This document shows, piece after piece, positions 1 to 9,583 of a DNA stretch of 64,000 nt. Where the stretch lies: positions 73,513 through 137,512 of the forward strand of contig CAZRYS010000014.1 of NCBI GenBank assembly GCA_964604365.1. Direction: 5' to 3'. Both the position numbers and the translations under genes were made by a program. Position 1 is the first letter of the stretch, and each line of letters begins with the position of its first letter. The notes below the pieces were generated by a model. It did no database searches. It saw only the letters and a program-made list of their open reading frames with translations, and was not told where the DNA came from. This stretch comes from Agriterribacter sp964604365. GTDB lineage: Bacteria; Bacteroidota; Bacteroidia; Chitinophagales; Chitinophagaceae.

Positions 1-455
1 TCTTCCCGCCCGTTATGTCCACCCGCTTCAAACCCTTCCGCCACCACAGCATCACAGCCAGCCGCTGCCGCTTTCTGCGCAAAACGGCTACTGCTCACCA
101 CATGTATTACTTTAATACCTGCGTACTTTAGAGTTGTCGTCCAGGTGGTGGGATTACCGGCCGAAGTAAATACCACCGGCACTTTTTCTTCTATAACAAT
201 GCGGATATGCTCGTTTATCTGCGGGTACAATAATGGAATGTTTACGCCAAATGGATTTCCCCCAACAGCCTGCTGACACTGCCGGATATGATCCCGCAAT
301 ACATCCGGATACATACTGCCTGCGCCTATTACCCCCAGTCCACCGGCATTACTCACGGCCGCTGCCAACCGCCAGCCACTCGCCCAAATCATTCCGGCCT
401 GGATAATAGGATACCGAATGTTTAAGAGCTGCGTGACACGATTAGAAAAGCTCAT
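1..455 (-). CDS. Nitronate monooxygenase, 2-nitropropane dioxygenase family (C-terminus cut by window edge)
   Basis: FMN-dependent TIM-barrel enzyme of the nitronate monooxygenase / FabK-like family, which oxidises alkyl nitronates. Reading the minus strand from the ATG at 453-455 gives 151 residues before the window ends. Visible features are the N-terminal PIIQAGM segment (residues 16-22), a GGLGVIGAG turn near 38-46, and AEGFEAGGHNG near the cut end, all typical of the FMN-binding barrel. The gene starts 14 bases downstream of the nucleotidyltransferase stop, on the same strand, so the two may be cotranscribed. The catalytic second half lies outside the window, so the exact substrate (nitronate versus an enoyl-ACP reductase role) cannot be decided. 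The family call is firm. Confidence 0.85.
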   Translation of the reverse strand, partial: MSFSNRVTQLLNIRYPIIQAGMIWASGWRLAAAVSNAGGLGVIGAGSMYPDVLRDHIRQCQQAVGGNPFGVNIPLLYPQINEHIRIVIEEKVPVVFTSAGNPTTWTTTLKYAGIKVIHVVSSSRFAQKAAAAGCDAVVAEGFEAGGHNGRE

Positions 456-469
456 TGACGATAGTTTGT

Positions 470-1459
470 TTATCCCAGATCGATCTGGGTGTTGTCTCCA
501 ATATTCAGAGAGCGGGTTTCTCCTTTAATTTCTGTATCGCTGCCAATAAGCGAATGGTGCAACACAACATCGTACAAAGTGGCAAAATCTCCGATGATAG
601 AATTTCTAACAATGGAATATGTAATATTAGCCTGCTCTCCTATGGCTACATTAGGACCGATAATAGAATTGGTAATATGACAACCCTTACCAATACTCAC
701 CGGCGGAACAATTATTACATTGTCAAAATTATGCTCCTGCGATATTTTACTACCCTGCTTCTTCATGAGGGTGGCGTTTGTTTCAAGAAGTGTATCACTT
801 CTCCCCACATCAAACCAGCTTTGGACTTTAAAAGATCTGAAAACAACACCGTTTTGTATCATACACTCAAGTGCGTCGGTGAGACTGTATTCCTTTTCCG
901 GTTTGGATTCACTCATTATTTTTTCGAGGCATGAAAACAGAAATTCGGTATCGTTGATCTTATAAACGCCCACCAATGCCAGGTTCGATTTCAGTATTTG
1001 AGGCTTTTCTATTACCTTGGAAATAACGCCTTCTTCATTTATTTCTGCCACACCGAAATTCCGTGGGTCGTCTACCTTTTTTACACCCAATGCCGAATGC
1101 TCACTCTCCAATAATTCTTTTACATTATACTCACATATAGTATCTCCCAAAACAATTAATACATCATCGTCCCCCACAACAGACTGGGTAAGATATATAG
1201 CATGCCCTAAGCCCAGCCTTTGATTTTGCTGCACAAAATGGCATTGCAGATGACCATAGTGTTTTTTAACATAATCCTGAATCTTATCTCCCAGGTATCC
1301 GACCACAAAAACATATTCCTGTACTCCTGCTTCCACCAGTTGATCGATAATGATACTCAACACTGTTTTACCTGCCAGGGGAATTAACGCTTTTGGTTGT
1401 GTATATGTATGGGGGCGCAACTTTGTGCCGGCACCCGCTACCGGTATAATTACTTTCAT
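470..1459 (-). CDS. Sugar-phosphate nucleotidyltransferase (NDP-sugar pyrophosphorylase)
   Basis: Predicted to couple a sugar-1-phosphate to NTP, making an NDP-sugar for envelope or exopolysaccharide synthesis in the cytoplasm. The 329-residue protein opens with the pyrophosphorylase signature GAGTKLRP followed by PKALIP, and has a metal-binding aspartate in VLGDT. The last 80 or so residues show hexapeptide periodicity (SIGKGCHI, SIIGPNVAIG, NSIIGDFA), a left-handed beta-helix. An in-frame ATG 57 bases upstream (1514-1516) is possible, but the ATG at 1457-1459 places the nucleotide-binding loop right at the N-terminus, as usual in the family. A TACCTTTG -7 box lies on the minus strand at 1521-1528. 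Specificity (glucose/dTTP versus mannose/GTP) is not readable. Confidence 0.88.
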   Translation of the reverse strand: MKVIIPVAGAGTKLRPHTYTQPKALIPLAGKTVLSIIIDQLVEAGVQEYVFVVGYLGDKIQDYVKKHYGHLQCHFVQQNQRLGLGHAIYLTQSVVGDDDVLIVLGDTICEYNVKELLESEHSALGVKKVDDPRNFGVAEINEEGVISKVIEKPQILKSNLALVGVYKINDTEFLFSCLEKIMSESKPEKEYSLTDALECMIQNGVVFRSFKVQSWFDVGRSDTLLETNATLMKKQGSKISQEHNFDNVIIVPPVSIGKGCHITNSIIGPNVAIGEQANITYSIVRNSIIGDFATLYDVVLHHSLIGSDTEIKGETRSLNIGDNTQIDLG

Positions 1460-1520
1460 GTAGATACTAAGAATGCCGAATTTAACAATTAATCTGATAG
1501 CTTTATTAGCCGTCAAAAAA

Positions 1521-1528
1521 CAAAGGTA
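1521..1528 (-). promoter_or_regulatory. Bacteroidota -7 promoter element TACCTTTG
   Basis: On the minus strand this is an exact TAnnTTTG match, placed about 60 bases ahead of the nucleotidyltransferase start. No well-spaced TTTG -33 partner is obvious. Confidence 0.5.
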
Positions 1529-1662
1529 TCGCTAGAATATCCAAAAGAAGTCCCGCCTGATGGGTATTTTTACATTTTATTTTTCTTTATCCTACCAGAA
1601 GCTATTCAGTTTTAATTACCGGAATAGTATTATATTGATTAATCTATTAAATATTCAATCAT

Positions 1663-2604
1663 ATGTCTTTCGATTCTGCTATGCAAAATTCCTGTTCCCG
1701 CCGTACATTTTTAGGTAAGAGCCTGATGGCTTCCGGTGCTATCTTGCTGGGAAGTTCCGCATTTGGTAAGGTACAATGGGCGCAAAAGCCAAACTCAAAA
1801 ATTGCCGGTGTTCAGATAGGCACCATTACCTATTCCTACAGAAGTATGCCGCATACTATAGAACAATTATTACAACATATTGTTGACAGCGGCATTAGCG
1901 CAGTGGAACTGATGGGCGACTCTGTAGAAATATATGCGGGTAAACCAGCTGACAAAAATGAAGTGGCTGCGTGGCGGGCAACAGTTGGTATGAAGAAATT
2001 TAAGGAGATCAAAAAAATGTTTCAGAAAGCAGGTGTCAGCATTTATGCCTTCAAACCAGATGCATTAGGTTCGCAGAATACCGATGCCGAAATCGAATAT
2101 GCTATGCGGGTGGCCAAAGTGTTGGGGGCTAATTCTGTTACTGTTGAAATTCCTAAAGATCCGGCACATTCTCAACGATTGGGAGACCTGGCAGCTAAAA
2201 ATAAGATGTACGTAGGCTATCACAATCATACACAGGGTAACGATCAGGCATGGTTGACAGCATTAAGTCAATCTCCCTATAACTCTATCAACCTGGATTG
2301 CGGACATTATATTGCTGCAGGCGGCAATAATACCAAAGAATCGTTACTGGCTTTCATCGTGGCAAATCACAAGAGAATTACGTCCTTTCATATGAAAGAC
2401 AGGCAAACAAAAGATAACGGTGCCGCCAACCTGCCCTGGGGAGAGGGTAATACGCCAATTAAAGAAATCCTGAATTTACTGAAAACAAATAAATACAATA
2501 TCCCTGCTTCCATAGAATTGGAATATAAAATACCAGAGGGATCTAATGCGGTGAAAGAAGTAAACAGATGTTTTGAATACGCAAAAAATGCTTTGCAGGG
2601 ATAA
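1663..2604 (+). CDS. Secreted sugar phosphate isomerase/epimerase, xylose isomerase-like TIM barrel
   Basis: A 313-residue protein of the AP-endonuclease-2 / xylose-isomerase-like TIM-barrel superfamily, common in Bacteroidota sugar catabolism. The N-terminus carries SRRTFLGK followed by a hydrophobic stretch (about residues 12-34), a twin-arginine signal, so export to the periplasm in folded form is likely. Barrel motifs include GISAVELMG, a metal-site region YVGYHNH, LDCGHY and FHMKDRQ, and a late E in IELEYK. These supply the His/Glu/Asp ligands of a divalent metal site. The gene stands alone with its own terminator at 2624-2655. The substrate is unknown. Confidence 0.85.
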   Translation: MSFDSAMQNSCSRRTFLGKSLMASGAILLGSSAFGKVQWAQKPNSKIAGVQIGTITYSYRSMPHTIEQLLQHIVDSGISAVELMGDSVEIYAGKPADKNEVAAWRATVGMKKFKEIKKMFQKAGVSIYAFKPDALGSQNTDAEIEYAMRVAKVLGANSVTVEIPKDPAHSQRLGDLAAKNKMYVGYHNHTQGNDQAWLTALSQSPYNSINLDCGHYIAAGGNNTKESLLAFIVANHKRITSFHMKDRQTKDNGAANLPWGEGNTPIKEILNLLKTNKYNIPASIELEYKIPEGSNAVKEVNRCFEYAKNALQG

Positions 2605-2623
2605 GCCTTTAAATATTCTAGTG

Positions 2624-2655
2624 AAAAAGCCACATTGTTGTGGCTTTTTGTTTTA
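2624..2655 (+). terminator. Rho-independent terminator
   Basis: Perfect 11-bp stem (2624-2634 / 2639-2649) with loop TTGT, followed by a T-rich run. It sits 20 bases after the isomerase stop. Confidence 0.85.
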
Positions 2656-2806
2656 ATTGTATGCCTGTAAATTATCTTCCTGAACCTCTCCATTGCCCCG
2701 TAGTAAAGCTGGTATAACCGTTGTGAAAATCGCAAACCACAACAAGATTCCTGTTGTTAAATGCTGCTGCAAAGGGTATCTTTACAACTCAATTATTGCC
2801 CCGCAT

Positions 2807-3694
2807 ATGCTACATCCTTTGTTTATCAACCACCTTGAGCAACGGTTTACCTCTTTTTTTAACAGCGATACGCAAATCCAGCATCATAAAACTGTTCATG
2901 GTGGTGATATCAGTCAGGCGTTTATGCTGGATACTACCAAGGGACGCTTTCTTATAAAAGTAAACGCCGCCATATTTGGACTGGACATGTTTGAAAAGGA
3001 AGCACGAGGACTGATTCACCTGGCAGATACCGGTGCACTGAAAGTTCCCAGACCCCTGTTTGACGGAAAATTTCATCAACAGATTTTTCTGATCATGGAA
3101 TACGTGGACCATGGCAACCCTGCAGAGGATTTTTGGGAGAACTTTGGGGAGGGAATGGCGCGACTTCACTACAATACTGCTGATCGGTTTGGGATGGAGC
3201 ACGATAACTTCCTGGGAAAGTTAACACAGAAAAATACCTGGAATGATTCATGGAGTGATTTTTATTCTACCGAAAGAATACTAAGATTGGTTCATAAGGC
3301 ACAACAAAAGGGACTGTTGGAAACGGCGCATATAACGCAAGCCGAAAAATTATCTGACCAGTTAATTACATTGTTCCCTTCGGAAAAACCGGCTTTATTG
3401 CATGGCGATCTCTGGAAAGGCAATTTCATTGCCGGAGCCAACGGGTATGTTGCCATTTATGATCCTGCTGTTTATTATGGCAGCCGCGAAATGGATATTG
3501 CCATGGCAAAATTATTTGGCGGGTTTGATGATCGTTTTTACGCTTCTTATCACTATCATTTTCCCCTGCGAGCTGGCTGGGAAGAGAGACTTCCCATTTG
3601 TCAACTCTATCCTTTACTGGTACATTTGTTGCTTTTTGGAGGACATTACCGGCAATTGGTTACAGAGATACTGGAGAATGACAGATACAGATGA
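2807..3694 (+). CDS. Fructosamine kinase family protein
   Basis: ATP-dependent kinase fold that phosphorylates ketosamines (glycated amines) to trigger deglycation. The 295-residue length fits the family when started at the ATG at 2807; the open frame extends upstream to 2693, but that extra sequence is Cys/Lys-rich and unlike the family. Seen in the sequence: HGGDISQAF near residue 28 (nucleotide loop), LIMEYVDHG (hinge), the catalytic loop LLHGDLWKGN, and the metal-binding YDPAVYYGSREMDIA segment. Upstream is a terminated isomerase gene; downstream, convergent, is the SET protein. Confidence 0.9.
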   Translation: MLHPLFINHLEQRFTSFFNSDTQIQHHKTVHGGDISQAFMLDTTKGRFLIKVNAAIFGLDMFEKEARGLIHLADTGALKVPRPLFDGKFHQQIFLIMEYVDHGNPAEDFWENFGEGMARLHYNTADRFGMEHDNFLGKLTQKNTWNDSWSDFYSTERILRLVHKAQQKGLLETAHITQAEKLSDQLITLFPSEKPALLHGDLWKGNFIAGANGYVAIYDPAVYYGSREMDIAMAKLFGGFDDRFYASYHYHFPLRAGWEERLPICQLYPLLVHLLLFGGHYRQLVTEILENDRYR

Positions 3695-3739
3695 TGAGCT
3701 GCAGGTATCAATGCCCGAAGCGAATAATTTTCTACTTGT

Positions 3740-4117
3740 CTACACTGTATCAAACCATACTTTTTGCGTATTGTTCCAATCACCATTGTAATTGATTGTC
3801 AACTCCTCCCCTGCTTCTATTTCACGCACAGCTTTAATGAACATAGTATTATCATCGTAATCCATAAAGTACTCGCAATTGGCTGTATAGGAATGATTAT
3901 ATACGGGAATATATCCAAGTGCCATACAGCACCCATCCTCCTTCCATTTAAAAATATAATCATGTAAGCGGGTTTTGTCCAGCAATATCCGTTCGTCGGC
4001 TGTCATCACTACTACCGGCGCTGTTTCTATAACAGTATCCATAGCAATTTTTTTGGCTGTAAACACGCCCCTTCCTTTATCTTTGACTTCATCAACATAA
4101 ATGTTTGGTACCAGCAT
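3740..4117 (-). CDS. Small SET-domain protein (putative lysine methyltransferase)
   Basis: A 125-residue protein consisting of a SET domain alone. The SET motifs are GRGVFTAKKI (residues 16-25), NHSYTAN (74-80), which forms the pseudoknot and S-adenosylmethionine pocket, and GEELTINY (103-110) with the catalytic tyrosine. There is no pre- or post-SET cysteine cluster. In eukaryotes such domains methylate histone lysines. Bacterial minimal versions occur sporadically and their substrates are largely unknown. It is divergent from mgtE with 81 bases between starts and convergent with fructosamine kinase. Assignment to the fold is firm; enzymatic target is unknown. Confidence 0.85.
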   Translation of the reverse strand: MLVPNIYVDEVKDKGRGVFTAKKIAMDTVIETAPVVVMTADERILLDKTRLHDYIFKWKEDGCCMALGYIPVYNHSYTANCEYFMDYDDNTMFIKAVREIEAGEELTINYNGDWNNTQKVWFDTV

Positions 4118-4172
4118 ACGTTTTATATTAATTATTTTATTGCTGCTTACGATTATTGCCCAAAGCTATTTT

Positions 4173-4180
4173 TAAATTTG
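4173..4180 (+). promoter_or_regulatory. Bacteroidota -7 promoter element TAAATTTG for mgtE
   Basis: Exact TAnnTTTG match just upstream of mgtE. The -33 TTTG partner is not clear. Confidence 0.5.
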
Positions 4181-4198
4181 CAAGTCTAAAAGAAGAAT

Positions 4199-5590
4199 AT
4201 GCCTTTGAACGAGGAAGAAATTTCATTGCAAGAACAGTTTGAGGAAGCTATGTCTTCTAACGACAAACTCGTAATGCGTGATTTTTTGAATAATCAGAAT
4301 ATTAGTGACGTTGCCCAGTTGGTAAGTGACAATGAAGAGTACGAAACTCAGATTATATCTATTTTGTCGCCTCATCGTGCTGTCAGCACTTTTAAAATAC
4401 TGGATGTTCCGGAACAGAGACGTATTATACAGTCACTACCCCCTATCAAAACGGCGGAGTTGCTAAATGAACTACCTGCGGATGACCGGACAGCATTTCT
4501 TGAAGAGCTTCCCCCAGGCGTGGTGAGGGAGTTGATAAAAATGCTGGACCCTGAAGAACGAAAAGTAACACTGGCCTTATTAGGATATCCTGAAGGATCT
4601 GTTGGGCGGTTGATGATACCAGACTATATAGCTGTGCGGGAAGATTGGACCATGGGCGAAGTGCTGGATGAAGTAAGAAAGGAAGGAAGATATATGGAGA
4701 CCATTGATGTAGTATATGTCATCAGTGCGCAGGGAGAGTTCATTGATGATCTCAAGATCAAAGATGTTATTCTCTCCTCTCCCGATAAATTGGTTTCAGA
4801 AAACATAGACAGACGTTATATTTCGCTGAATGCAAACGATACACAGGAAGAAGCGAATAACATCTTTAAAATGAATAACCGGGTGGCATTGCCCGTGGTG
4901 GATGATAACAATCTTATGCTCGGTATCGTGACCATTGATGATGTATTGTGGGTGGCGAACGAAGAGTTTACTGAAAATATGCAGCGTATTGGCGGTACCG
5001 AAGCATTAGATGAGCCTTACCTAGAGATGCCCCTGTTGAAACTTTTCCGGAAAAGAGTTGGTTGGCTCATTATTTTATTCCTGGGTGAAATGCTAACGGC
5101 AACGGCTATGGGTTATTTCGAGGATGAATTAGCCAAAGCATTGATCCTGGCGTTATTTGTACCGTTGATCATTTCCAGCGGTGGCAACAGTGGATCTCAG
5201 GCTTCTACTTTAATCATACAGGCAATGGCAATGGGTGAGGTATATGTAGAAGACTGGTGGCGGGTACTAAAAAGAGAAATTTTATCCGGACTCATGCTGG
5301 GCACCGTTTTAGGTATTATTGGTTTTGTGAGAATAGAAGTATGGTCACAGTTTTTTCCCGAAGTATATGGAGAACACTCTTTTTTTATAGCATTAACGGT
5401 AGGATTTTCCTTAATTGGAGTGGTATTATGGGGAACGCTGAGCGGTTCTATGTTACCACTATTGCTGAAGAAACTGGGGGCAGATCCTGCAACATCCTCG
5501 GCTCCGTTTGTAGCTACCCTTGTTGATGTTACGGGACTTATCATCTATTTCTCACTGGCATATGTATTCCTGAGTGGAATCCTGTTGTAA
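4199..5590 (+). CDS. mgtE: Magnesium transporter MgtE
   Basis: Inner-membrane Mg2+ channel/transporter. The 463-residue protein shows the full MgtE order: a helical N domain of repeated short helices (about residues 20-130), two CBS domains (about 135-265; the second ends in LGIVTIDDVL) that sense cytosolic Mg2+, then a C-terminal membrane domain of about five helices (from about 285). The pore-region motif SGGNSGSQ is near 325-332. Length and domain order are normal. A TAAATTTG -7 element lies at 4173-4180, only about 20 bases before the start, giving a very short leader. Confidence 0.95.
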   Translation: MPLNEEEISLQEQFEEAMSSNDKLVMRDFLNNQNISDVAQLVSDNEEYETQIISILSPHRAVSTFKILDVPEQRRIIQSLPPIKTAELLNELPADDRTAFLEELPPGVVRELIKMLDPEERKVTLALLGYPEGSVGRLMIPDYIAVREDWTMGEVLDEVRKEGRYMETIDVVYVISAQGEFIDDLKIKDVILSSPDKLVSENIDRRYISLNANDTQEEANNIFKMNNRVALPVVDDNNLMLGIVTIDDVLWVANEEFTENMQRIGGTEALDEPYLEMPLLKLFRKRVGWLIILFLGEMLTATAMGYFEDELAKALILALFVPLIISSGGNSGSQASTLIIQAMAMGEVYVEDWWRVLKREILSGLMLGTVLGIIGFVRIEVWSQFFPEVYGEHSFFIALTVGFSLIGVVLWGTLSGSMLPLLLKKLGADPATSSAPFVATLVDVTGLIIYFSLAYVFLSGILL

Positions 5591-5630
5591 GAAAATATCA
5601 GTTATGACGGATGAAAATAATTGGTGCTAG

Positions 5631-6245
5631 TTACTTTCCAAAATACTTGTTGATTGCTTCTGTTTTGTTATTCACGTGCAGTTTTCCATAAATATTAAAA
5701 CAATGCCGACGAACGGTTTCGCTGCTTAGGTTTAACTGCTGCGCAATCTCTTTATACAATAACCCCCTGGAGAGTAACAGAAGTACTTCGTTTTCCCTGG
5801 GAGTAACCTGTGCCTGCATCGAAGTCTTTTTCTTAAATGATTGAACGACCTTTCGAGCCACCTGGTTGCTCATGGGGCTGCCACCGTTTTTTAAGTCATT
5901 AACAGCCTCTATGATTTCTGATGTGGTAGCACTTTTAAGAATATATCCATGCGCTCCGGCTTCAAGTGCCATAAATACCTTTTCGTCTTCCTCATAGGCA
6001 GTACACATCATACAAAGTAAATGTGGATTCTTTTCCGTAAGCCATCTGACCAATGAAATACCATTTACTCCCGGCAATTGTATATCCACTATAGCAATGT
6101 CAACAAAACTAAAAGCGTTATCTTCCATGCACTCTTCTGCGTTACTGTATGCTGCTTCACATACGAAACCCTGGCTGCGTTCAAATAACTGTTGAAGGCC
6201 GCGCAGATAATCCGGAGTATCTTCTACAATCAATATCTTGATCAT
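5631..6245 (-). CDS. NarL/FixJ-family two-component response regulator
   Basis: DNA-binding response regulator, partner of the sensor kinase encoded just upstream (31-base gap). The 204-residue protein, started at the ATG at 6243-6245, has a receiver domain with acidic pair E8/D9, phospho-acceptor D54 in AIVDIQLPG, T82 and K104. A C-terminal LuxR-type helix-turn-helix follows (about 145-204; TPRENEVLLLLSRGLLYKEIAQ). A start 27 bases further upstream is open but adds residues ahead of the normal receiver beginning. Target genes are unknown. Confidence 0.93.
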   Translation of the reverse strand: MIKILIVEDTPDYLRGLQQLFERSQGFVCEAAYSNAEECMEDNAFSFVDIAIVDIQLPGVNGISLVRWLTEKNPHLLCMMCTAYEEDEKVFMALEAGAHGYILKSATTSEIIEAVNDLKNGGSPMSNQVARKVVQSFKKKTSMQAQVTPRENEVLLLLSRGLLYKEIAQQLNLSSETVRRHCFNIYGKLHVNNKTEAINKYFGK

Positions 6246-6276
6246 TCTGACAAAATTAGTGGCTATCGACAATCAT

Positions 6277-9200
6277 TTATATAACACTTTCGTGTGATAA
6301 CCCTGATATTGGGACATTGAGTGTCATCTTAACTCCAATAACATTTTCTATGATAACCCTGCCCCGTATGCCTTCAGCATGTTTTTGCATGTTTTTCAAA
6401 CCATTACCGGCAGCCTTTACAATCCCCTCTTCGGGGATCCCTTTTCCATTGTCCTGAATAGAAATAGTCAATTCTTCAGCAATCGCTACAACAAACAATA
6501 CCTCGGTAGCTTCTGAATGTTTAATAATATTATGAACGGCCTCTTTTGCCAATAGTTGTATATGGCGTCTGTTGCCGCCGGTCACTTTTATTTCAGGAAT
6601 AAAATCAGGTACGTCGTACTTATACTCAATAGCTGCACTATCGAGCAGAGTGGCCGATTGCAAGCGTATGTAACTTATGAGCTGGTCCAGTGTGTCGTTC
6701 TCATGATTTAATGCCCATACTATTTCTCTCATTTTTTTGATAAGTTCATGAGAGTGGCTGGATATTTTTTCCAGGTTGGAGCCTTTACTCAAATTGCCAT
6801 TGGTACCTTCATGTAAAGACTGACTCAATATTCTGATAGTAGATAGCCCGCTTCCAAGATCGTCATGTAATTCTGTAGAAATTCTTGCTCTCTCCAAAGC
6901 CACCGCATTTTTTAATTCCAGCTCCTTTTTTTGCAGGTACAGCTTCCTTTTTAGATAACTACGAACCAACAGGTACCCGATGCCAATCGCTACTACCCCA
7001 GCCAGGAAAATAAACCACCAGGTTTTATACCAAATCGTCTTAATGGAGAAGTTAATAATTTGTTCCTCAGAAAATGTGTCGTTTAAATATCCCAACTTTG
7101 TTCTAAAAGTATAGTCACCACCGGTTAGTTGCCGATAACGGAACGTATTTTGCAGTTCTCCGTTTTGCCATTCGGCATCGTAGTTCTCAAGCTTATACCA
7201 TATTTTAAACTCCCTTGTTTTTTCGTAATCTATGACGTCAAACTCAAATGAAAAAGAATTTTCTTCCGGTTGAAAAGAAAGAGGCTCTCCTTCTTTAGAT
7301 ACAATGGGTTTGTCATTTACGACCATGTTTCTCAATACAAGTAGAGCAGATGACGGTTGCGGAAGCAATGCTTTAAACCATAACAACTCATTATATCTAT
7401 CACTGATGGCAATATAGTCATTCGAGGTTTTTACAAGATAAATTTCGTTGATATGGAACCGTACATTGCCTAAGCCGTTGAACGCACTATACCTCAAAAA
7501 ATAATTGTCTTTAAAATCAAAACAGAAAAGCCCCGCATTGGACGTTATCCAAAAATTCTTGTTGCTATCCCTGATAAAACGATACACCCTGTTATCGGTA
7601 AGCCCCTGCTCCACACCATATACCGAATAATCATTTTCCGGTTCAGCAGTATTCAACCGGATCAATCCGTTTAAAAAAACCAGCACCCATAGATTGCCCT
7701 CTTCATCTAATAAAATATCATTTACGTGATTGGAGGGAAGACATTTGTTTGTGCCTGCACTTAACCTTCGATTGTTGCCGGAAGAATTGACATCAACAAA
7801 AAAAATGCCGTTATTGCGCGTACCTATCCAATACTTACCGGAGGATTCTTTTATAAGATTCGAATAATTGTGTTCGAAAGGATTTGTAAAATACGTTTTC
7901 AAAAAATAGTCTAGTTTCCCTGTTGTAGGGTCACAGGTCAGCAACACTGCCCCTATTGAACTGAAAGCCCATAATACATATTGTTTTCGCCCGTACAGGG
8001 TATCGGGAATACATTTCATTACCATAAAATGCCCAAACATACCAGGTTCCATGCCCTGTTTACCCAATGCAAGTGCTTTGACATCGAAACTCGCTTTATT
8101 GATAAAAAAGACAGAATCCTTAATAAAAACAACATAATTATCTCCATCTTCTATCACACAATTGGGGACGGTGTTTCTCTTAAGCATTCCCGAAATATCT
8201 CTCGATGTTACGACATTACTATTGGGGTCTAACTGGGTGATTCTGTTTCCCTTTACAAACAACAATTTATCATTTTGGGTAAGCATATGTCCGGAATACA
8301 TATCACTTTCAAAAAAGGAATAGCTATTAAAACGAAGCTCCGCCGTCTGAAAAAGACTAATCCCGTTTTGATGAGCAATCCATAATTTTCCCTTCGCATC
8401 TTTATAAAAACGACTGACAAACCCTTTGGGAATGCCTTTATCAAAAACACTCAGCTGCCACGAATGGTAAACTTTTCCATTTGCCACTCTAAAAAACAGC
8501 ACACCATCGCTTTCTGTTGCAATCCACCATTCATCTTCATTCAGCCGGAATATGTCGTTACCATCTATCTTAGAGAAATCAATTTGGTCACTTCGTATGT
8601 CAATCAATTTCCCGGTAGAAGGTTGCAACAAATAAGTGCCCCGGTCTGTTGCCAATATCAATGTATCCTCGTTCCATGAAGTTGCCCGCCGTATAGTAGG
8701 AGATATCTGTTTTCCGCTATAATTAAACTTTAAAAATGAAATATTGCCGGTCGACACCTTCAATACCGACATTCCGTTGATCGTGCCAATAAGAAGCGAA
8801 TCCTGACCATGCAGAACGAGTGAACGAATGTAGTTGTTGTACAGAGACCATGGGTTCTTAACGGGCACATGCTGAAACTTTTTAGAAGTAGTATCAAATT
8901 TATATAGACCTAGTCCTAACGATCCAACCCATAGGTCTCCATTGGCGTCAAAACACAACTTTGCTAGCCTCGGTACCTCCGGTTGTTCACCATAAATCAA
9001 CGAATCGATATCAGGTTGGAAGTATTGAACCCGAATATTTTTGCCAACACTGATGAGTCCCAATCCATATTCTGCACTGGCAAACCAAATTCGGTTAAAA
9101 CGATCCGTAACGAGATCAGTAACATTGCCCTCACCCGTTATTTTATCCCTGCCATCATAAACAAGCGGTTTAAATGTTGTGCCATTAAATGAATAAATAC

Positions 9201-9426
9201 CGTTGTTTGTTCCCGCATAAATATACCCGTTGCTGTCACTAGAGATGGCATTGCAGAAATCAGAGGATAGCCCGTTTCGTATTCCCCAGGTCTGAAAATT
9301 ATAAGGAAAATCCTGTGAAAAAACTGAAGTCGGTAAAACAACCGTAAAACATAGAACTAAAAAATAAACGAAATGCATCCTGCAGTACCTGAGGAAGAAA
9401 AAGGGGCGTTTACGTCCGAATAGCAT
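6277..9426 (-). CDS. Sensor histidine kinase with periplasmic two-bladed-propeller/Y_Y_Y sensor
   Basis: Membrane sensor of about 1049 residues. The N-terminus has a basic segment and a hydrophobic signal ending near VFSQ. A long periplasmic region of repeated propeller-type elements follows (GLSSDFCNAI, DLWVGSLGLGLY, GKLWIAHQNGIS, NFWITSNAGLF), then a Y_Y_Y domain (about 730-795), one transmembrane helix (about 800-822), a HisKA_3 dimerisation domain with phospho-histidine H854 in ELHDDLGSG, and a HATPase_c domain (NIIKHSEATE, DNGKGIP). Unlike the hybrid HTCS regulators common in this phylum, kinase and regulator are separate proteins. The start is uncertain: the ATG at 9424-9426 gives a basic n-region, and the ATG at 9376-9378 is also plausible. 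The open frame reaches 9585. Confidence 0.9.
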   Translation of the reverse strand: MLFGRKRPFFFLRYCRMHFVYFLVLCFTVVLPTSVFSQDFPYNFQTWGIRNGLSSDFCNAISSDSNGYIYAGTNNGIYSFNGTTFKPLVYDGRDKITGEGNVTDLVTDRFNRIWFASAEYGLGLISVGKNIRVQYFQPDIDSLIYGEQPEVPRLAKLCFDANGDLWVGSLGLGLYKFDTTSKKFQHVPVKNPWSLYNNYIRSLVLHGQDSLLIGTINGMSVLKVSTGNISFLKFNYSGKQISPTIRRATSWNEDTLILATDRGTYLLQPSTGKLIDIRSDQIDFSKIDGNDIFRLNEDEWWIATESDGVLFFRVANGKVYHSWQLSVFDKGIPKGFVSRFYKDAKGKLWIAHQNGISLFQTAELRFNSYSFFESDMYSGHMLTQNDKLLFVKGNRITQLDPNSNVVTSRDISGMLKRNTVPNCVIEDGDNYVVFIKDSVFFINKASFDVKALALGKQGMEPGMFGHFMVMKCIPDTLYGRKQYVLWAFSSIGAVLLTCDPTTGKLDYFLKTYFTNPFEHNYSNLIKESSGKYWIGTRNNGIFFVDVNSSGNNRRLSAGTNKCLPSNHVNDILLDEEGNLWVLVFLNGLIRLNTAEPENDYSVYGVEQGLTDNRVYRFIRDSNKNFWITSNAGLFCFDFKDNYFLRYSAFNGLGNVRFHINEIYLVKTSNDYIAISDRYNELLWFKALLPQPSSALLVLRNMVVNDKPIVSKEGEPLSFQPEENSFSFEFDVIDYEKTREFKIWYKLENYDAEWQNGELQNTFRYRQLTGGDYTFRTKLGYLNDTFSEEQIINFSIKTIWYKTWWFIFLAGVVAIGIGYLLVRSYLKRKLYLQKKELELKNAVALERARISTELHDDLGSGLSTIRILSQSLHEGTNGNLSKGSNLEKISSHSHELIKKMREIVWALNHENDTLDQLISYIRLQSATLLDSAAIEYKYDVPDFIPEIKVTGGNRRHIQLLAKEAVHNIIKHSEATEVLFVVAIAEELTISIQDNGKGIPEEGIVKAAGNGLKNMQKHAEGIRGRVIIENVIGVKMTLNVPISGLSHESVI

Positions 9427-9583
9427 TACATGTTTTCCAGATTCCACCATAAGTCCTATAACTCCCCTCAATATACTAAATCCAAATATTTTTTTGGACT
9501 CATCTAAGACAGAGATGGGAAAGTCGGGTACTTTGCTCATGGATACATTTACCCGATTAAAAGCCATCAAAAAATGAACAGGC

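Noticed and set aside
455..1223. Plus-strand ORFs over the nucleotidyltransferase gene
   Set aside because: Shadows of a well-supported minus-strand gene with clear motifs.
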